16,141 bases of DNA from JBEIUO01 sp964549785 (GCA_964549785.1 CAZJXA010000060.1:1-16141); one strand, 5' to 3'; positions 1 through 10,511 are shown, counted from the stretch's first letter. Made by a program: numbers and translations. Notes: a model not told the origin generated them from the sequence alone.

Positions 1-3713
<3,713 letters not shown>

Positions 3714-3743
3714 CGCCAACGTCTCGGAATGGTGATCCACTCG

Positions 3744-3779
3744 AACCGCCGGAGGCTTTCCTCCGGCGGTTTCTTTTTT
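3744..3779 (+). terminator. Intrinsic terminator of rpoC
   Basis: A perfect 12-bp stem (AACCGCCGGAGG at 3744-3755 pairing with 3760-3771) with a CTTT loop runs straight into a T-rich tail (TTTCTTTTTT, 3770-3779). It lies about 30 bp after the rpoC stop. On the opposite strand the same hairpin is followed by TTCGAGTGG, not a T run, so it is a weak terminator at best for the converging B12 operon. Confidence 0.93.
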
Positions 3780-3814
3780 GACTCACGAGAGATCCCGGGA
3801 CGTTTGCTTCGGGC

Positions 3815-4048
3815 CTATGGCTTGGTGGGCGGCCGCGCGACGAGCGCAGCCAGCGCGACCGGGTGGATCGGCGAAAAGGCCGTGGTGCCTGTCAGCAACA
3901 TCAGGCGAACGTAGTCCTTGCACAGGCCGCAACCGGTGCAGCAGCCGGTCTGTGCGGAAAGGGCTTCAAGCGTTCGCGGGCCCGATTGTGCCAAGGCCCA
4001 CAGTTGGGCGAAGGTGACGTTGTGGCAAACGCAGCGGGTGACGTGCAT
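3815..4048 (-). CDS. BFD-type (2Fe-2S)-binding protein, last gene of B12-riboswitch operon
   Basis: A 77-residue protein resembling bacterioferritin-associated ferredoxin (BFD-like [2Fe-2S] domain). Cys6-x-Cys8, then 31 residues, then Cys40-x2-Cys43 reproduces exactly the C-x-C-x31-C-x2-C ligand spacing of BFD. Two extra cysteines (36, 37) precede the second pair. There is no signal peptide, so it is probably cytoplasmic. A Pro/Ala-rich tail of about 20 residues follows the domain. ATG start at 4048, 18 bp after the stop of the prepilin-like gene, so it very likely shares that transcript. BFD domains pass or sense electrons in iron release, nitrite reductase and assimilatory enzymes; its partner here is unknown. 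A role in reducing a corrinoid would fit the operon's B12 control but is speculation. The domain call is strong, the function open. Confidence 0.85.
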   Translation of the reverse strand: MHVTRCVCHNVTFAQLWALAQSGPRTLEALSAQTGCCTGCGLCKDYVRLMLLTGTTAFSPIHPVALAALVARPPTKP

Positions 4049-4066
4049 GGTGCGCAGGACCGGGAG

Positions 4067-4897
4067 TCAGTTCGGCGGTTGCCACTCGCCCGCATCGGGA
4101 ACGTAGTGAGAGTTGGGGGTGACGCCGACTGATCCGATGCGGAAGCGTTCGCTGACGAGCCACTCGGGGCGGGAGCGGTGCTGGCGGACGCTCGAGTCGG
4201 CGCAAGAGGCGACCGCCGCGCCCGCGTGGCGGAAAGACGTCGTGGGGGACGCATTGACACTCCAGACGCCATCACTGAACAGTTCGGGCGGGTCGAGAAG
4301 TGCGGAATTTCGGAGGGTGGAAGAGGGGAGCATGGCGTCGGCGAAAACAAAGAGCGTTCCCGGATCGCGGATGTCAAAGAGCCGCCGCCAAGGACGATGA
4401 CCGATGCCCCCTGACCACCCCGGCGTTTTTTCCGGCGAGAGGTAATAGCCGTTGTACCCGTAGGTGCTGGTGGGCCAGCCCCTGCCGTGGATGTTCTCGG
4501 TGCTAAAGGGTCCTTGCGGTCGGTAGCTCCCCCACGGCTGGGCCGGGCACTCAAAGACCGAGCGCGGCGACAACGCCGAGTCGAGGTAGGGCGTCAGGAA
4601 GCCGGGGGTGTGGTCGGGCGGTGTCGTGAATGTGCCGTGGGTGCCGAACCAGAATCGCTGCTGGCCGGTGCCGATGTCGGCGGATGAAAAGTACGCGAGC
4701 GGGATGGCACGGTCGCGGAAGTCGTTGGCGTAGAGCGTCCAGGCGGTGATCATCGACCTTTGATTGGCCATGCACACCGCGGTGCGTGCGGAGGTTCGGG
4801 CCTTGGATAACGACGGCAGAAGAATCCCGATCAGGAGCGCGATCACGGCGAGGGTGACAAGGAGTTCGATCAGCGAGAAACCGCGGCGGGCGCTCAT
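4067..4897 (-). CDS. Prepilin-like pseudopilin (type II secretion/type IV pilin N-terminus), third gene of B12 operon
   Basis: A 276-residue protein with a class III (prepilin peptidase) leader: MSARRG then cleavage before Phe7, with Glu11 as the conserved Glu5 of the mature pilin and a hydrophobic helix at about 7-30 ending in LLPSLSKAR. The remainder is a large soluble region, typical of the many planctomycete prepilin-N-methylation proteins, with a degenerate version of their C-terminal His-Gly...Asp-Gly motif (FRHAGAAVASCADSSV). Such proteins are anchored in the inner membrane and may build a pseudopilus. The ATG at 4897 overlaps the stop of the upstream gene as ATGA, indicating translational coupling; the frame stays open upstream but only in the shadow of the propeller gene. 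The exact role is unknown. The co-transcribed surface proteins suggest an export or surface-assembly job. Confidence 0.9.
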   Translation of the reverse strand: MSARRGFSLIELLVTLAVIALLIGILLPSLSKARTSARTAVCMANQRSMITAWTLYANDFRDRAIPLAYFSSADIGTGQQRFWFGTHGTFTTPPDHTPGFLTPYLDSALSPRSVFECPAQPWGSYRPQGPFSTENIHGRGWPTSTYGYNGYYLSPEKTPGWSGGIGHRPWRRLFDIRDPGTLFVFADAMLPSSTLRNSALLDPPELFSDGVWSVNASPTTSFRHAGAAVASCADSSVRQHRSRPEWLVSERFRIGSVGVTPNSHYVPDAGEWQPPN

Positions 4898-6534
4898 GGG
4901 GCTCGCCACCCGGCCCGATCGGCGGCGCGGATCGCCCCGATGAGCGCGGCCCGATCGGCGGAGGTGACCAGACCGTTGCGGTCGACGTCGCGCCTTCCGA
5001 GCAACTGCTCCCACGCCGAGAGATCGTCGATCGAGACTTCGCCGTTGAGGTCGACGTCGGCCAGCGGCGGGAGAAAACCGAAACGGTGCAGACCGTTCAC
5101 ACCGATCGAGAACGCGAGACCCCCCGCCAGCGACGCGGAGCCGCCCGCGCCCGAGTGCGATCCGACGATGAACGACGGATCGGTCGGATGACGGGCGAGA
5201 TTCAGCGTGAAGAGTTGGTTCGCGGGCGCAAAGAAGGCTCCGGTCGGCGCCAGCACGCCCACCAGAGCGTGCGCCGGGCCGTCGCCCGTTGCGCTCACCA
5301 ACGGCTGGATGATCCACCCGCCCACGGGGAGATACTCGCCGGGGTCGATATCACCGTCGCCGTTCAGGTCGGTCCAGGTATCGAGGGCCGAGTGCCATAC
5401 TCGGTCCACCGTGCATCCGGAATCCTGAAAGAGTTCCAAGGTGGGAACGGTCCCGTATCCGTGGAAGCCCCCCGAAACGAGGATTTTCCCGCCGGGCATC
5501 ACCACCGGAATCGCCTGGGTTCGGTTGCACGAGGTGGACCAGAGAACTTCGCCGCTCTGGGCATCAAATTTGACAAGACGCGCGGAATCGGTGGCCCCCC
5601 CAAAGGCGTAGGTCGCGGCGAAGACAGAGGGAACTCCGAAGACGTCGGGCGCGACGCTCACCCCGCCAAAGAACCCGTCCGGGGACGGGTTCTCGGCTTG
5701 CCAGACGGGTGCGCCGGATTCAACGTCAAACGCGAACACAACGCCGGGGACAACCGGGTAGTCGCCAACACTCGCCACATACACCAGGCCTATTCCGCCG
5801 TCGACAGCGGGGAGGTACGCGGGCGAATTCCCCGAAGACCCGCCGATGGGCGCGGACCACACCACCTCTCCCGGCTGGTACGGGTTACCGGCGGCGCAGG
5901 GATCGATGTTGATGCAGTAGATCGAGCCCAACGTGCCCAAGCCGTCATAGTCGGTGATGAAGACGCGGTCACGCGGGCCGCGATCGGCGGTAGCGACCGG
6001 CGAAGCGTTCACGATCGGTCGCGGGAACGACCGTTGCCACACCGTCGCACCGTTGGAGAGGTCGAAGGCCGCCAGGACGGTTCCGCTCGCGTGGATGGCG
6101 GTGGAGTGTTGGGCGTCGACGAGCGGCGTGGAAATGGAATCGGAGACAGGGGATTGCACTACCGCGTGCCACCGGGGCAGGCCCGAATAGACATCGAAAG
6201 CAAATATCCGGTGGGAATCAACAGTCGCGCCAAAGGGCCGCACGCGCCCGATCGCGAGCACCACATCGCCATCGGTCACGGGACAGGCGTGCGCCGAGAA
6301 GGTGATGAGACGACCGTCTTCATCGCTCGCGCGTATCCACGTCGGAGCGGTGATGGTGGGAATGGCGCTGTGACTCGCTCCCGTTCGTCCGGGGTTGCCG
6401 GCGAGCATCGGCCACCCCGGCTGGGCAACCGCGGGGGCCGCGCCGAGCGTGCAAACCCCTAGCACGCCCGACGCAAGCACCCCGCGGAAAAAGGTTGATT
6501 CAGATGGCAAATCGCCCGCAATACGTTTCGGCAT
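4894..6534 (-). CDS. Secreted PQQ-like beta-propeller protein with C-terminal dockerin-like EF hands, second gene of B12 operon
   Basis: A 546-residue exported protein. A signal peptide (about 1-38, ending AAPAVAQ) is followed by WPMLAGNPGRTG, the usual entry of PQQ-like outer propellers, and by blade motifs of the form FD-x3-G-x3-W at 112-122, 156-166, 268-278 and 321-332. An isolated EF-hand-like loop (DLNGDGDIDPGE) is at 389-400. A dockerin-like pair of calcium loops (DVDLNGEVSIDD, 493-504; DVDRNGLVTSAD, 516-527) closes the protein. No PQQ-enzyme residues were identified, so a binding or scaffold propeller is likelier than a dehydrogenase. I chose the ATG at 6534, 24 bp after the upstream stop, over an in-frame TTG at 6558, because it gives a conventional signal peptide and has GAGGG about 11 bp upstream. 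It overlaps the next gene by 4 bp. Domain architecture is confident; the ligand is unknown. Confidence 0.9.
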   Translation of the reverse strand: MPKRIAGDLPSESTFFRGVLASGVLGVCTLGAAPAVAQPGWPMLAGNPGRTGASHSAIPTITAPTWIRASDEDGRLITFSAHACPVTDGDVVLAIGRVRPFGATVDSHRIFAFDVYSGLPRWHAVVQSPVSDSISTPLVDAQHSTAIHASGTVLAAFDLSNGATVWQRSFPRPIVNASPVATADRGPRDRVFITDYDGLGTLGSIYCINIDPCAAGNPYQPGEVVWSAPIGGSSGNSPAYLPAVDGGIGLVYVASVGDYPVVPGVVFAFDVESGAPVWQAENPSPDGFFGGVSVAPDVFGVPSVFAATYAFGGATDSARLVKFDAQSGEVLWSTSCNRTQAIPVVMPGGKILVSGGFHGYGTVPTLELFQDSGCTVDRVWHSALDTWTDLNGDGDIDPGEYLPVGGWIIQPLVSATGDGPAHALVGVLAPTGAFFAPANQLFTLNLARHPTDPSFIVGSHSGAGGSASLAGGLAFSIGVNGLHRFGFLPPLADVDLNGEVSIDDLSAWEQLLGRRDVDRNGLVTSADRAALIGAIRAADRAGWRAP

Positions 6535-6558
6535 CGCTGGCTGAACCCTCTCTGCCAA

Positions 6559-7365
6559 TCAGCGGCCGCGTCGTGCGCGGCGGAACGTCAGAATTGAACC
6601 CATCGCCAATGCAAAGGAAGATCCAGGCGACGGGATTGGAGAAACGTCGGAGACGGCGTCGATCTCAAAGTTTGCCTCTCGGCCCGCCGCGAACGAAAAT
6701 CGGACGAAGGAGATGCTTGAAAACCCGAGGGGGCCGATATCGATCCCTGCGCCGCCGCCGGAACCGTCGTAGCCCGTGATCAGTTGGCCAAGGTCGGAAC
6801 CGACCCAGTTGAAGTTCGGATCGACCGGTTTGGTGAAATCGCTCGGTGCGAGGCCGGCGGCCCCTCCGAACGGGTTGGTCTCGTCCAGATATCCCAGTGT
6901 CGGGAACAGACCGTCGGCGGACGTTCCCGTGACAAGCGTCCACGCCATCCCGTCGGACGAGACCTCGATCGCGCCGCCGTCATCGCCGATGATGTTCGCG
7001 ACGGGCCCGAAAAATGCATCAAAGAAAAAAGCGTTTCCGAATACCAGAAGGTCAATGCCAAAGGGGTTGGCCGGGTCGTTGGTGACCGGCTCATCGAAGG
7101 CGAGCGTCAGAGATCCGCCGCTGCCGATCGAGACGATTTCATCGGTGCCGAAGGGCGTGTTGAAGGGCGTGACTGAACCGGAAAAACCCGAACTTTCACC
7201 CGTTACTCGTTCGGGCGAGCCGAGGGTGGCGGCCGGATTGGTGTAACCGGGCGTCGCGCCCACGCCGGCGTTGAACGCGATGACCCTGTCGGCCCAAGGG
7301 TCGGCGGCCAATGCAGTGAACGAAAGAAACGGAATGATGACCGACCACAACCGAGTGAAACGCAC
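6559..7365 (-). CDS. PEP-CTERM-like secreted surface protein, first gene under the cobalamin riboswitch
   Basis: A 268-residue exported protein. It has a signal peptide at about 1-21 (RFTRLW, a hydrophobic stretch, cut near ALA-A). The body is rich in Gly and Asp, without cysteine, with stretches such as NPFGIDLLVFGNAFF (100-114), GAIEVSSDGMAW (131-142) and GYDGSGGGAGIDI (198-210), suggesting a beta-sandwich extracellular domain. The C-terminus (PSPGSS, short hydrophobic segment, RRARRGR) resembles a PEP-CTERM sorting signal. The GTG at 7365 was chosen because it has AAGAAGG upstream and gives a proper signal peptide; the frame stays open to 7602, but that extension would bury the signal peptide and run through the leader. 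It is the first gene downstream of the riboswitch, so it is expected to be expressed when cobalamin is scarce. Function unknown; a corrinoid-binding or surface-anchoring role is inference. Confidence 0.87.
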   Translation of the reverse strand: MRFTRLWSVIIPFLSFTALAADPWADRVIAFNAGVGATPGYTNPAATLGSPERVTGESSGFSGSVTPFNTPFGTDEIVSIGSGGSLTLAFDEPVTNDPANPFGIDLLVFGNAFFFDAFFGPVANIIGDDGGAIEVSSDGMAWTLVTGTSADGLFPTLGYLDETNPFGGAAGLAPSDFTKPVDPNFNWVGSDLGQLITGYDGSGGGAGIDIGPLGFSSISFVRFSFAAGREANFEIDAVSDVSPIPSPGSSFALAMGSILTFRRARRGR

Positions 7366-7369
7366 GCAA

Positions 7370-7387
7370 CCGCCTTCTTCGCGGCGG
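7370..7387 (-). promoter_or_regulatory. Hairpin over the ribosome binding site of the first B12-operon gene
   Basis: On the minus strand CCGCC (7387-7383) can pair with GGCGG (7374-7370) around a GCGAAGAA loop, four bases before the GTG start. The Shine-Dalgarno AAGAAGG lies half in the loop and half in the stem. This could be where the upstream riboswitch acts on translation, but the stem is short and the region is GC-rich, so chance is possible. Confidence 0.35.
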
Positions 7388-7528
7388 CACCAAGGGTGCA
7401 GCGGCGACCTGTTCGCTCCCAAAAGAACACGCGGGGAGCGACCCCCGAACCAGGACGGAACGGCCAAAATCTCGCGGTGAAAGAAAAGGACAGTGGCGGC
7501 GTTGACGCTCGCTCGGGGGCGGGGCCAG

Positions 7529-7582
7529 GCCGTAACCGCCGGGTCCCTTTGCCGCGCCCAAGTGAATACCACCCGGCACGGC
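7529..7582 (-). promoter_or_regulatory. Strong leader stem between aptamer and first gene (candidate expression platform)
   Basis: Just after the aptamer, GCCGTGCCGGGT (7582-7571) can pair with ACCCGGCGGTTACGGC (7544-7529), giving 11 pairs (GCCGT/ACGGC and CCGGGT/ACCCGG) with an internal bulge. No T run follows, so it is not a plain intrinsic terminator. It may be part of the switch or serve as leader structure. Confidence 0.4.
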
Positions 7583-7600
7583 CCGCGAGGGGCCTCCGAC

Positions 7601-7808
7601 ATTCAGCCTACGGCAGGTCTTCCGGCTTCGGGCTTTCGTCCACGGCCGCCTTCCCAAGTCAGCCGGTAGCGAAATCGCACCCGACCCACTCAGTGGCTGG
7701 AGATTTTCCGTCCGACATTCCGGAACGGCTCTCACAAGGCCCTGGACACTCCCGTTTACGGCGGCGCGTCCGCGGTGGAATTACACCACACTTCCCTTTT
7801 CACCGAAT
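7601..7808 (-). ncRNA. Cobalamin (B12) riboswitch aptamer
   Basis: Reading the minus strand, the core elements of the AdoCbl-type riboswitch occur in order: AAGGGAAGTGTGGTGTAATTCC and CGCCGCCGTAA near the 5' side (about 7799-7753), CAGCCACTG (7699-7691), GGGAAGGC (7656-7649) and the B12 box AAGCCGGAAGACCTGCC (7628-7612). The ends close in a P1 helix, ATTCGG (7808-7803) with CTGAAT (7606-7601). Aptamers of this class bind adenosyl- or related cobalamins and normally switch the downstream genes off when B12 is plentiful. It sits about 30 bp below a strong promoter and about 235 bp above the first start codon, in the same orientation as the four-gene operon. Confidence 0.95.
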
Positions 7809-7841
7809 ACCTTTGGGGCATTCGACACCGGGGCTTCGGGC

Positions 7842-7869
7842 AGAATAGCAGACTTGGAGACTGTGTCAA
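7842..7869 (-). promoter_or_regulatory. Sigma-70-type promoter of the B12 operon
   Basis: On the minus strand a perfect -35 TTGACA (7869-7864) is separated by 16 bp from a -10-like TATTCT (7847-7842). Transcription would start near 7835, about 27 bases before the riboswitch P1 helix, which is the expected spacing for a riboswitch leader. The surrounding bases are notably A/T-richer than the local average. Confidence 0.75.
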
Positions 7870-8248
7870 GAAGAAATTTGGCTTTTCGGCAGTTTTTTCC
7901 GGACGAGCCCGGAGAATTCGACTGACGGGGCGAATTCCCGATCATGATGGCTACCCCTTCCAGACGGGCATTGAGGCCGTAGGAACGGTTTCGACGGGAG
8001 AAATCGCGGACGATCACGCGCCCGTCCCTGGTCCACTCGCGCACAGAGCGGTCGCACGGTTCGCGTGCTGAGCCCAAGCGAATCGGCGATCTATCGCGGC
8101 GATAGGAGCACGCTGGAGTGTGAACCGTGCCAGAAGACGCTGCGGTCTGGGATCCGGCGCGCGCAGGATCGGAGCCCGATCGGGGGCCCTATGGATCGTC
8201 AGTGACGGATCGTCGGTGACGGATGGGGGGAGTGAAGATGCGGTCTTT
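7870..8248. other. Intergenic region between the B12 promoter and the 3' end of gdh
   Basis: No convincing gene is seen on either strand. The open frames here lack plausible ribosome sites and protein-like composition. It contains a small perfect hairpin (CTATCG/CGATAG around a CGG loop, near 8090-8104) and the 14-bp tandem repeat annotated separately. The A/T-rich portion near 7870-7920 is the upstream flank of the operon promoter. Confidence 0.6.
8193..8224. repeat. Two-copy 14-bp tandem repeat after gdh
   Basis: GGATCGTCAGTGAC (8193-8206) is followed directly by GGATCGTCGGTGAC (8207-8220), 13 of 14 bases identical, plus a further GGAT. It lies 25-56 bp past the gdh stop codon. Its significance is unknown; it may be part of the 3' untranslated region. 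Confidence 0.7.
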
Positions 8249-9586
8249 TTACGGGAAGATACCGCGGGCTTCGTAAGCGCTGCGCAGGCGTTCGAGGGCG
8301 GCCGCGTAGGACGCCGTGCGCAGGTCGCACTTGTACTTTTTGCGGGCGTCGCGGGTTTTGGCGGCGGCCTGCACCATGTGCTTGTTGAGCATGGTGTCGA
8401 CTTGTTCAAGGTCCCAGGCTTGGAACGTTTTGTTTTGCACCCACTCGAAGTAGGAGACGGTGACGCCACCCGCGTTGCACAAGATGGCGGGGAGGACTTC
8501 GATGCCGCGCTTCTGGAGGATTCGCTCGCCGGCGGGTGTCGTCGGCGCGTTTGCGCCCTCGGCGACGACCTTGCAGTTGAGCCACTGGGCCTCGGTTTCC
8601 TGGATCATCTGTTCGAGCGCGGCGGGGATGAAGACGTCCACTTTGGTCTTGTAGAACTCTTCCTTGGTGATGGCGGTGGCCTTCGTGTAGCCCCCGATTC
8701 CACCCTTCTGCGTGACATACGCCGCGAGGTCGTGAGCGTCGATTCCGGCATCGTTTTTCAGAAAGCCGGTGTGGTCGGCAACAGCCGTCATCTTGGCGCC
8801 GGCGTCTTGGAAGATCTTGCCGGACCATGAACCGACGTTCCCGTAACCCAGAACGCTGAACGTGCATGTGTCGGGTGCGAGGCCGATCTCGGGGAGCATC
8901 TCGATCAACGTGTCAACCACGCCCTGACCGGTGGCTTTTTCGCGGCCTAAAGAGCCGCCGAACTCGACGGGCTTGCCGGTGACGACCGCCGCGGGGTTGT
9001 CGCCGCCGATCTCGGAGAGGAAGGTGAACGTGTCCGCGATCCAGGCCATGTGCTGGCTGTTGGAACCGACGTCGGGCGCGGGGATGTCGTAATCCGGGCC
9101 GATGTTGTGGGCGATTGCGGCGGTGAAACGACGGACGATGCGCTCCATTTCGCCCTTGCTGTGCTTGCGCGGATCGACTTTGATGCCGCCCTTGCCACCG
9201 CCGTACGGCACACCCACCAGGCTGCACTTCATGGTCATAAGGAAAGCGAGGCTCTTGACGTCGTCCAGGTGAACGTCGGGGTGGAATCGGAGGCCGCCCT
9301 TGTATGGCCCGAGCGCGTTGTTGTGCTGGACGCGGTAGCCCTTGAAGAGTTGGTGATGGCCGTTATCCATCTTCACCGGGAAATTCACCATGATCTCGTT
9401 CTTGGGCTGAGCGAGGATGATCTTCAGATAGTGAGGAAGGCTCATCACATCGGCGGCGTGCAGCATGGAGCCGACCGTCTGGCGGTAGAGATTGTTGGGA
9501 TCGATCTGGAACCCGAGTTCCTCGAAGATGGGGTGCGAGTCATCGGGGGAAGCGGCCTTGAGGGACGGCGCAGTGGCGGTAGTCAT
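8249..9586 (-). CDS. gdhA: Glutamate dehydrogenase (Glu/Leu/Phe/Val dehydrogenase family)
   Basis: A 445-residue cytoplasmic enzyme that interconverts glutamate and 2-oxoglutarate plus ammonium, at the junction of carbon and nitrogen metabolism. The substrate domain carries KGGLRFHP (97-104) and PYGGGKGGI (127-135) with the catalytic-type Lys132, then DIPAPDVGSNSQHMAW (167-182). The Rossmann domain has GYGNVGSW (247-254), with Asp271 in AVAD at the position that helps decide coenzyme choice, which leans toward NAD. EGANAPTTPAG follows. Length matches the roughly 420-450 aa hexameric class. The ATG at 9586 was chosen because the open upstream extension to 9667 lacks conservation-like sequence. 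It appears to be monocistronic. A leucine-type dehydrogenase is less likely given its length; the substrate is not proven by sequence alone, so the symbol is by family. Confidence 0.93.
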   Translation of the reverse strand: MTTATAPSLKAASPDDSHPIFEELGFQIDPNNLYRQTVGSMLHAADVMSLPHYLKIILAQPKNEIMVNFPVKMDNGHHQLFKGYRVQHNNALGPYKGGLRFHPDVHLDDVKSLAFLMTMKCSLVGVPYGGGKGGIKVDPRKHSKGEMERIVRRFTAAIAHNIGPDYDIPAPDVGSNSQHMAWIADTFTFLSEIGGDNPAAVVTGKPVEFGGSLGREKATGQGVVDTLIEMLPEIGLAPDTCTFSVLGYGNVGSWSGKIFQDAGAKMTAVADHTGFLKNDAGIDAHDLAAYVTQKGGIGGYTKATAITKEEFYKTKVDVFIPAALEQMIQETEAQWLNCKVVAEGANAPTTPAGERILQKRGIEVLPAILCNAGGVTVSYFEWVQNKTFQAWDLEQVDTMLNKHMVQAAAKTRDARKKYKCDLRTASYAAALERLRSAYEARGIFP

Positions 9587-9600
9587 GACGGTTCGCAATC

Positions 9601-9628
9601 CTGAAAAGCGTTCCTGAAAATCTGAAAA
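9601..9628 (-). repeat. Three short direct repeats upstream of gdh
   Basis: On the minus strand TTTTCAG occurs three times (9628-9622, 9620-9614, 9607-9601) within 28 bases, 15 to 42 bases before the gdh start. The A/T-rich run contrasts with its GC-rich surroundings. It could be a regulator site or part of the promoter; no clear -35/-10 pair was found. Confidence 0.55.
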
Positions 9629-9766
9629 CGAGGGAGGAAGGCTAGGCGTCCTCTGGAGCACGGGCATCCGGCCGTGACGGCCGACGCCTGAGTATCCGCC
9701 CCCCGGGCACGCCCGGAAACGGACGATCGCCGCGGGTCTCCGCGTGCGAAGGCCCGCGAATCCCCA

Positions 9767-10511
9767 TCATCCCGCCTCAATCGTCCTGCGCATCCTCCGG
9801 GGCACGAGCCATGCGAACGGGGCGAACAGCAGCACATACAACACAACCCAGCCGGCAATGGATACGCCCACCGGCTCCGGCTCCGGCTTCGGCACGTGAG
9901 GGGACGCGTACGTCGCCAAAGCCGGGAGAAGCGACACATACCCGACGACGCACATCAAAATCGGCAGGGCGTGGAGACGGTCGAAACGCTGCCGGGCGAA
10001 CCGTTCCAATCTGCTTGCCAGCACGATTGCCGGGATGGCCCACATCACCCTCGCCGCCGCAACCGGCAGCCATCCCCAGCTCCCGCGGATGTCAAACGTC
10101 AGCCCCGCGACGTCGGCGGAGCAGACCGCGCCCGAAAGGAGAAACATCGCGCCGCTCAGACCGCCCCAAACCGATTGTGCCAGCGAATGGGCCGGCCAGC
10201 GCACGACAACCCACGCCAGTGAAACGCACAATCGACAGGCACGACAGGCATATCAGACTCCCGAGAATCTGTTCAAAGCGGGGGATCGACGGCGGCATCA
10301 AGAAGGCGTTTGCGAAGGCGTTCAGCAAGGCGACGGAGGTGACCGTAATCATCACGGTACTGACGATGATCAGCACCGCCACCCTTAGCGCATCCGCCGA
10401 CTTCCGGATCGGTGCCGGGTCGGCATTGGGAAATCCGCACTCCGGGCATGTGGCCGCCGGCATTTCGTAGGCGCACACCGGGCACCGTAGCTTCCGAACC
10501 GGCGGCGGCAT
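9767..10511 (-). pseudogene. Zinc-ribbon multi-pass membrane protein, apparently frameshifted
   Basis: Two overlapping minus-strand frames look like one interrupted gene. The first (ATG at 10511) encodes a rubredoxin-like zinc ribbon (CPVC at 10-13, CPEC at 22-25), then a membrane segment at about 41-71 and the beginning of a second (about 80-96). After SIV near 10232 it degrades into basic, non-membrane sequence. The second frame is closed by a TGA at about 10255-10253, has no ATG or ribosome site, and from about 10231 to its stop at 9767 gives four more membrane segments (AHSLAQSVWGGLSG..., GWLPVAAARVMW..., ALPILMCVVGYV..., SIAGWVVLYVLL...). One extra base near 10232 explains the break, and a perfect 9-bp tandem repeat lies there. 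Either a real mutation or a sequencing error is possible. Zinc-ribbon membrane proteins of unknown function are common in planctomycetes. An in-frame extension to 10619 exists but looks non-coding. Confidence 0.65.
10233..10250 (-). repeat. 9-bp perfect tandem duplication at the frameshift site
   Basis: On the minus strand TGCCTGTCG is repeated head to tail (10250-10242 and 10241-10233). It encodes CLS-CLS inside the second membrane segment, immediately before the apparent frame change. It is a plausible slippage hotspot, although a 9-bp duplication itself preserves frame. Confidence 0.75.

Noticed and set aside
4898..5317. Upstream extension of the prepilin-like frame to 5317
   Set aside because: The prepilin leader MSARRG-FSLIE must be N-terminal; the extension lies in the shadow of the propeller gene's 3' end.
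5086..6462. 458-codon plus-strand open frame across the propeller gene
   Set aside because: Antisense to a clearly real protein; highly charged, low-complexity sequence with no domain, typical of open antisense frames in GC-rich genomes.
7413..7443. TCGCTCCC/GGGAGCGA stem in the B12 leader as an intrinsic terminator
   Set aside because: An 8-bp stem can form, but no T run follows on the minus strand, so it does not qualify as an intrinsic terminator.
7366..7602. ATG at 7602 as the start of the first B12-operon gene
   Set aside because: It lies in the riboswitch P1 region, would run through the structured leader and bury the signal peptide; the GTG at 7365 has a good ribosome site.
9624..9634. 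GAAAACGAGGG shared between the gdh upstream region and the collagen-like gene leader
   Set aside because: Only 11 bases, opposite orientation relative to the genes, and low information; probably coincidence.
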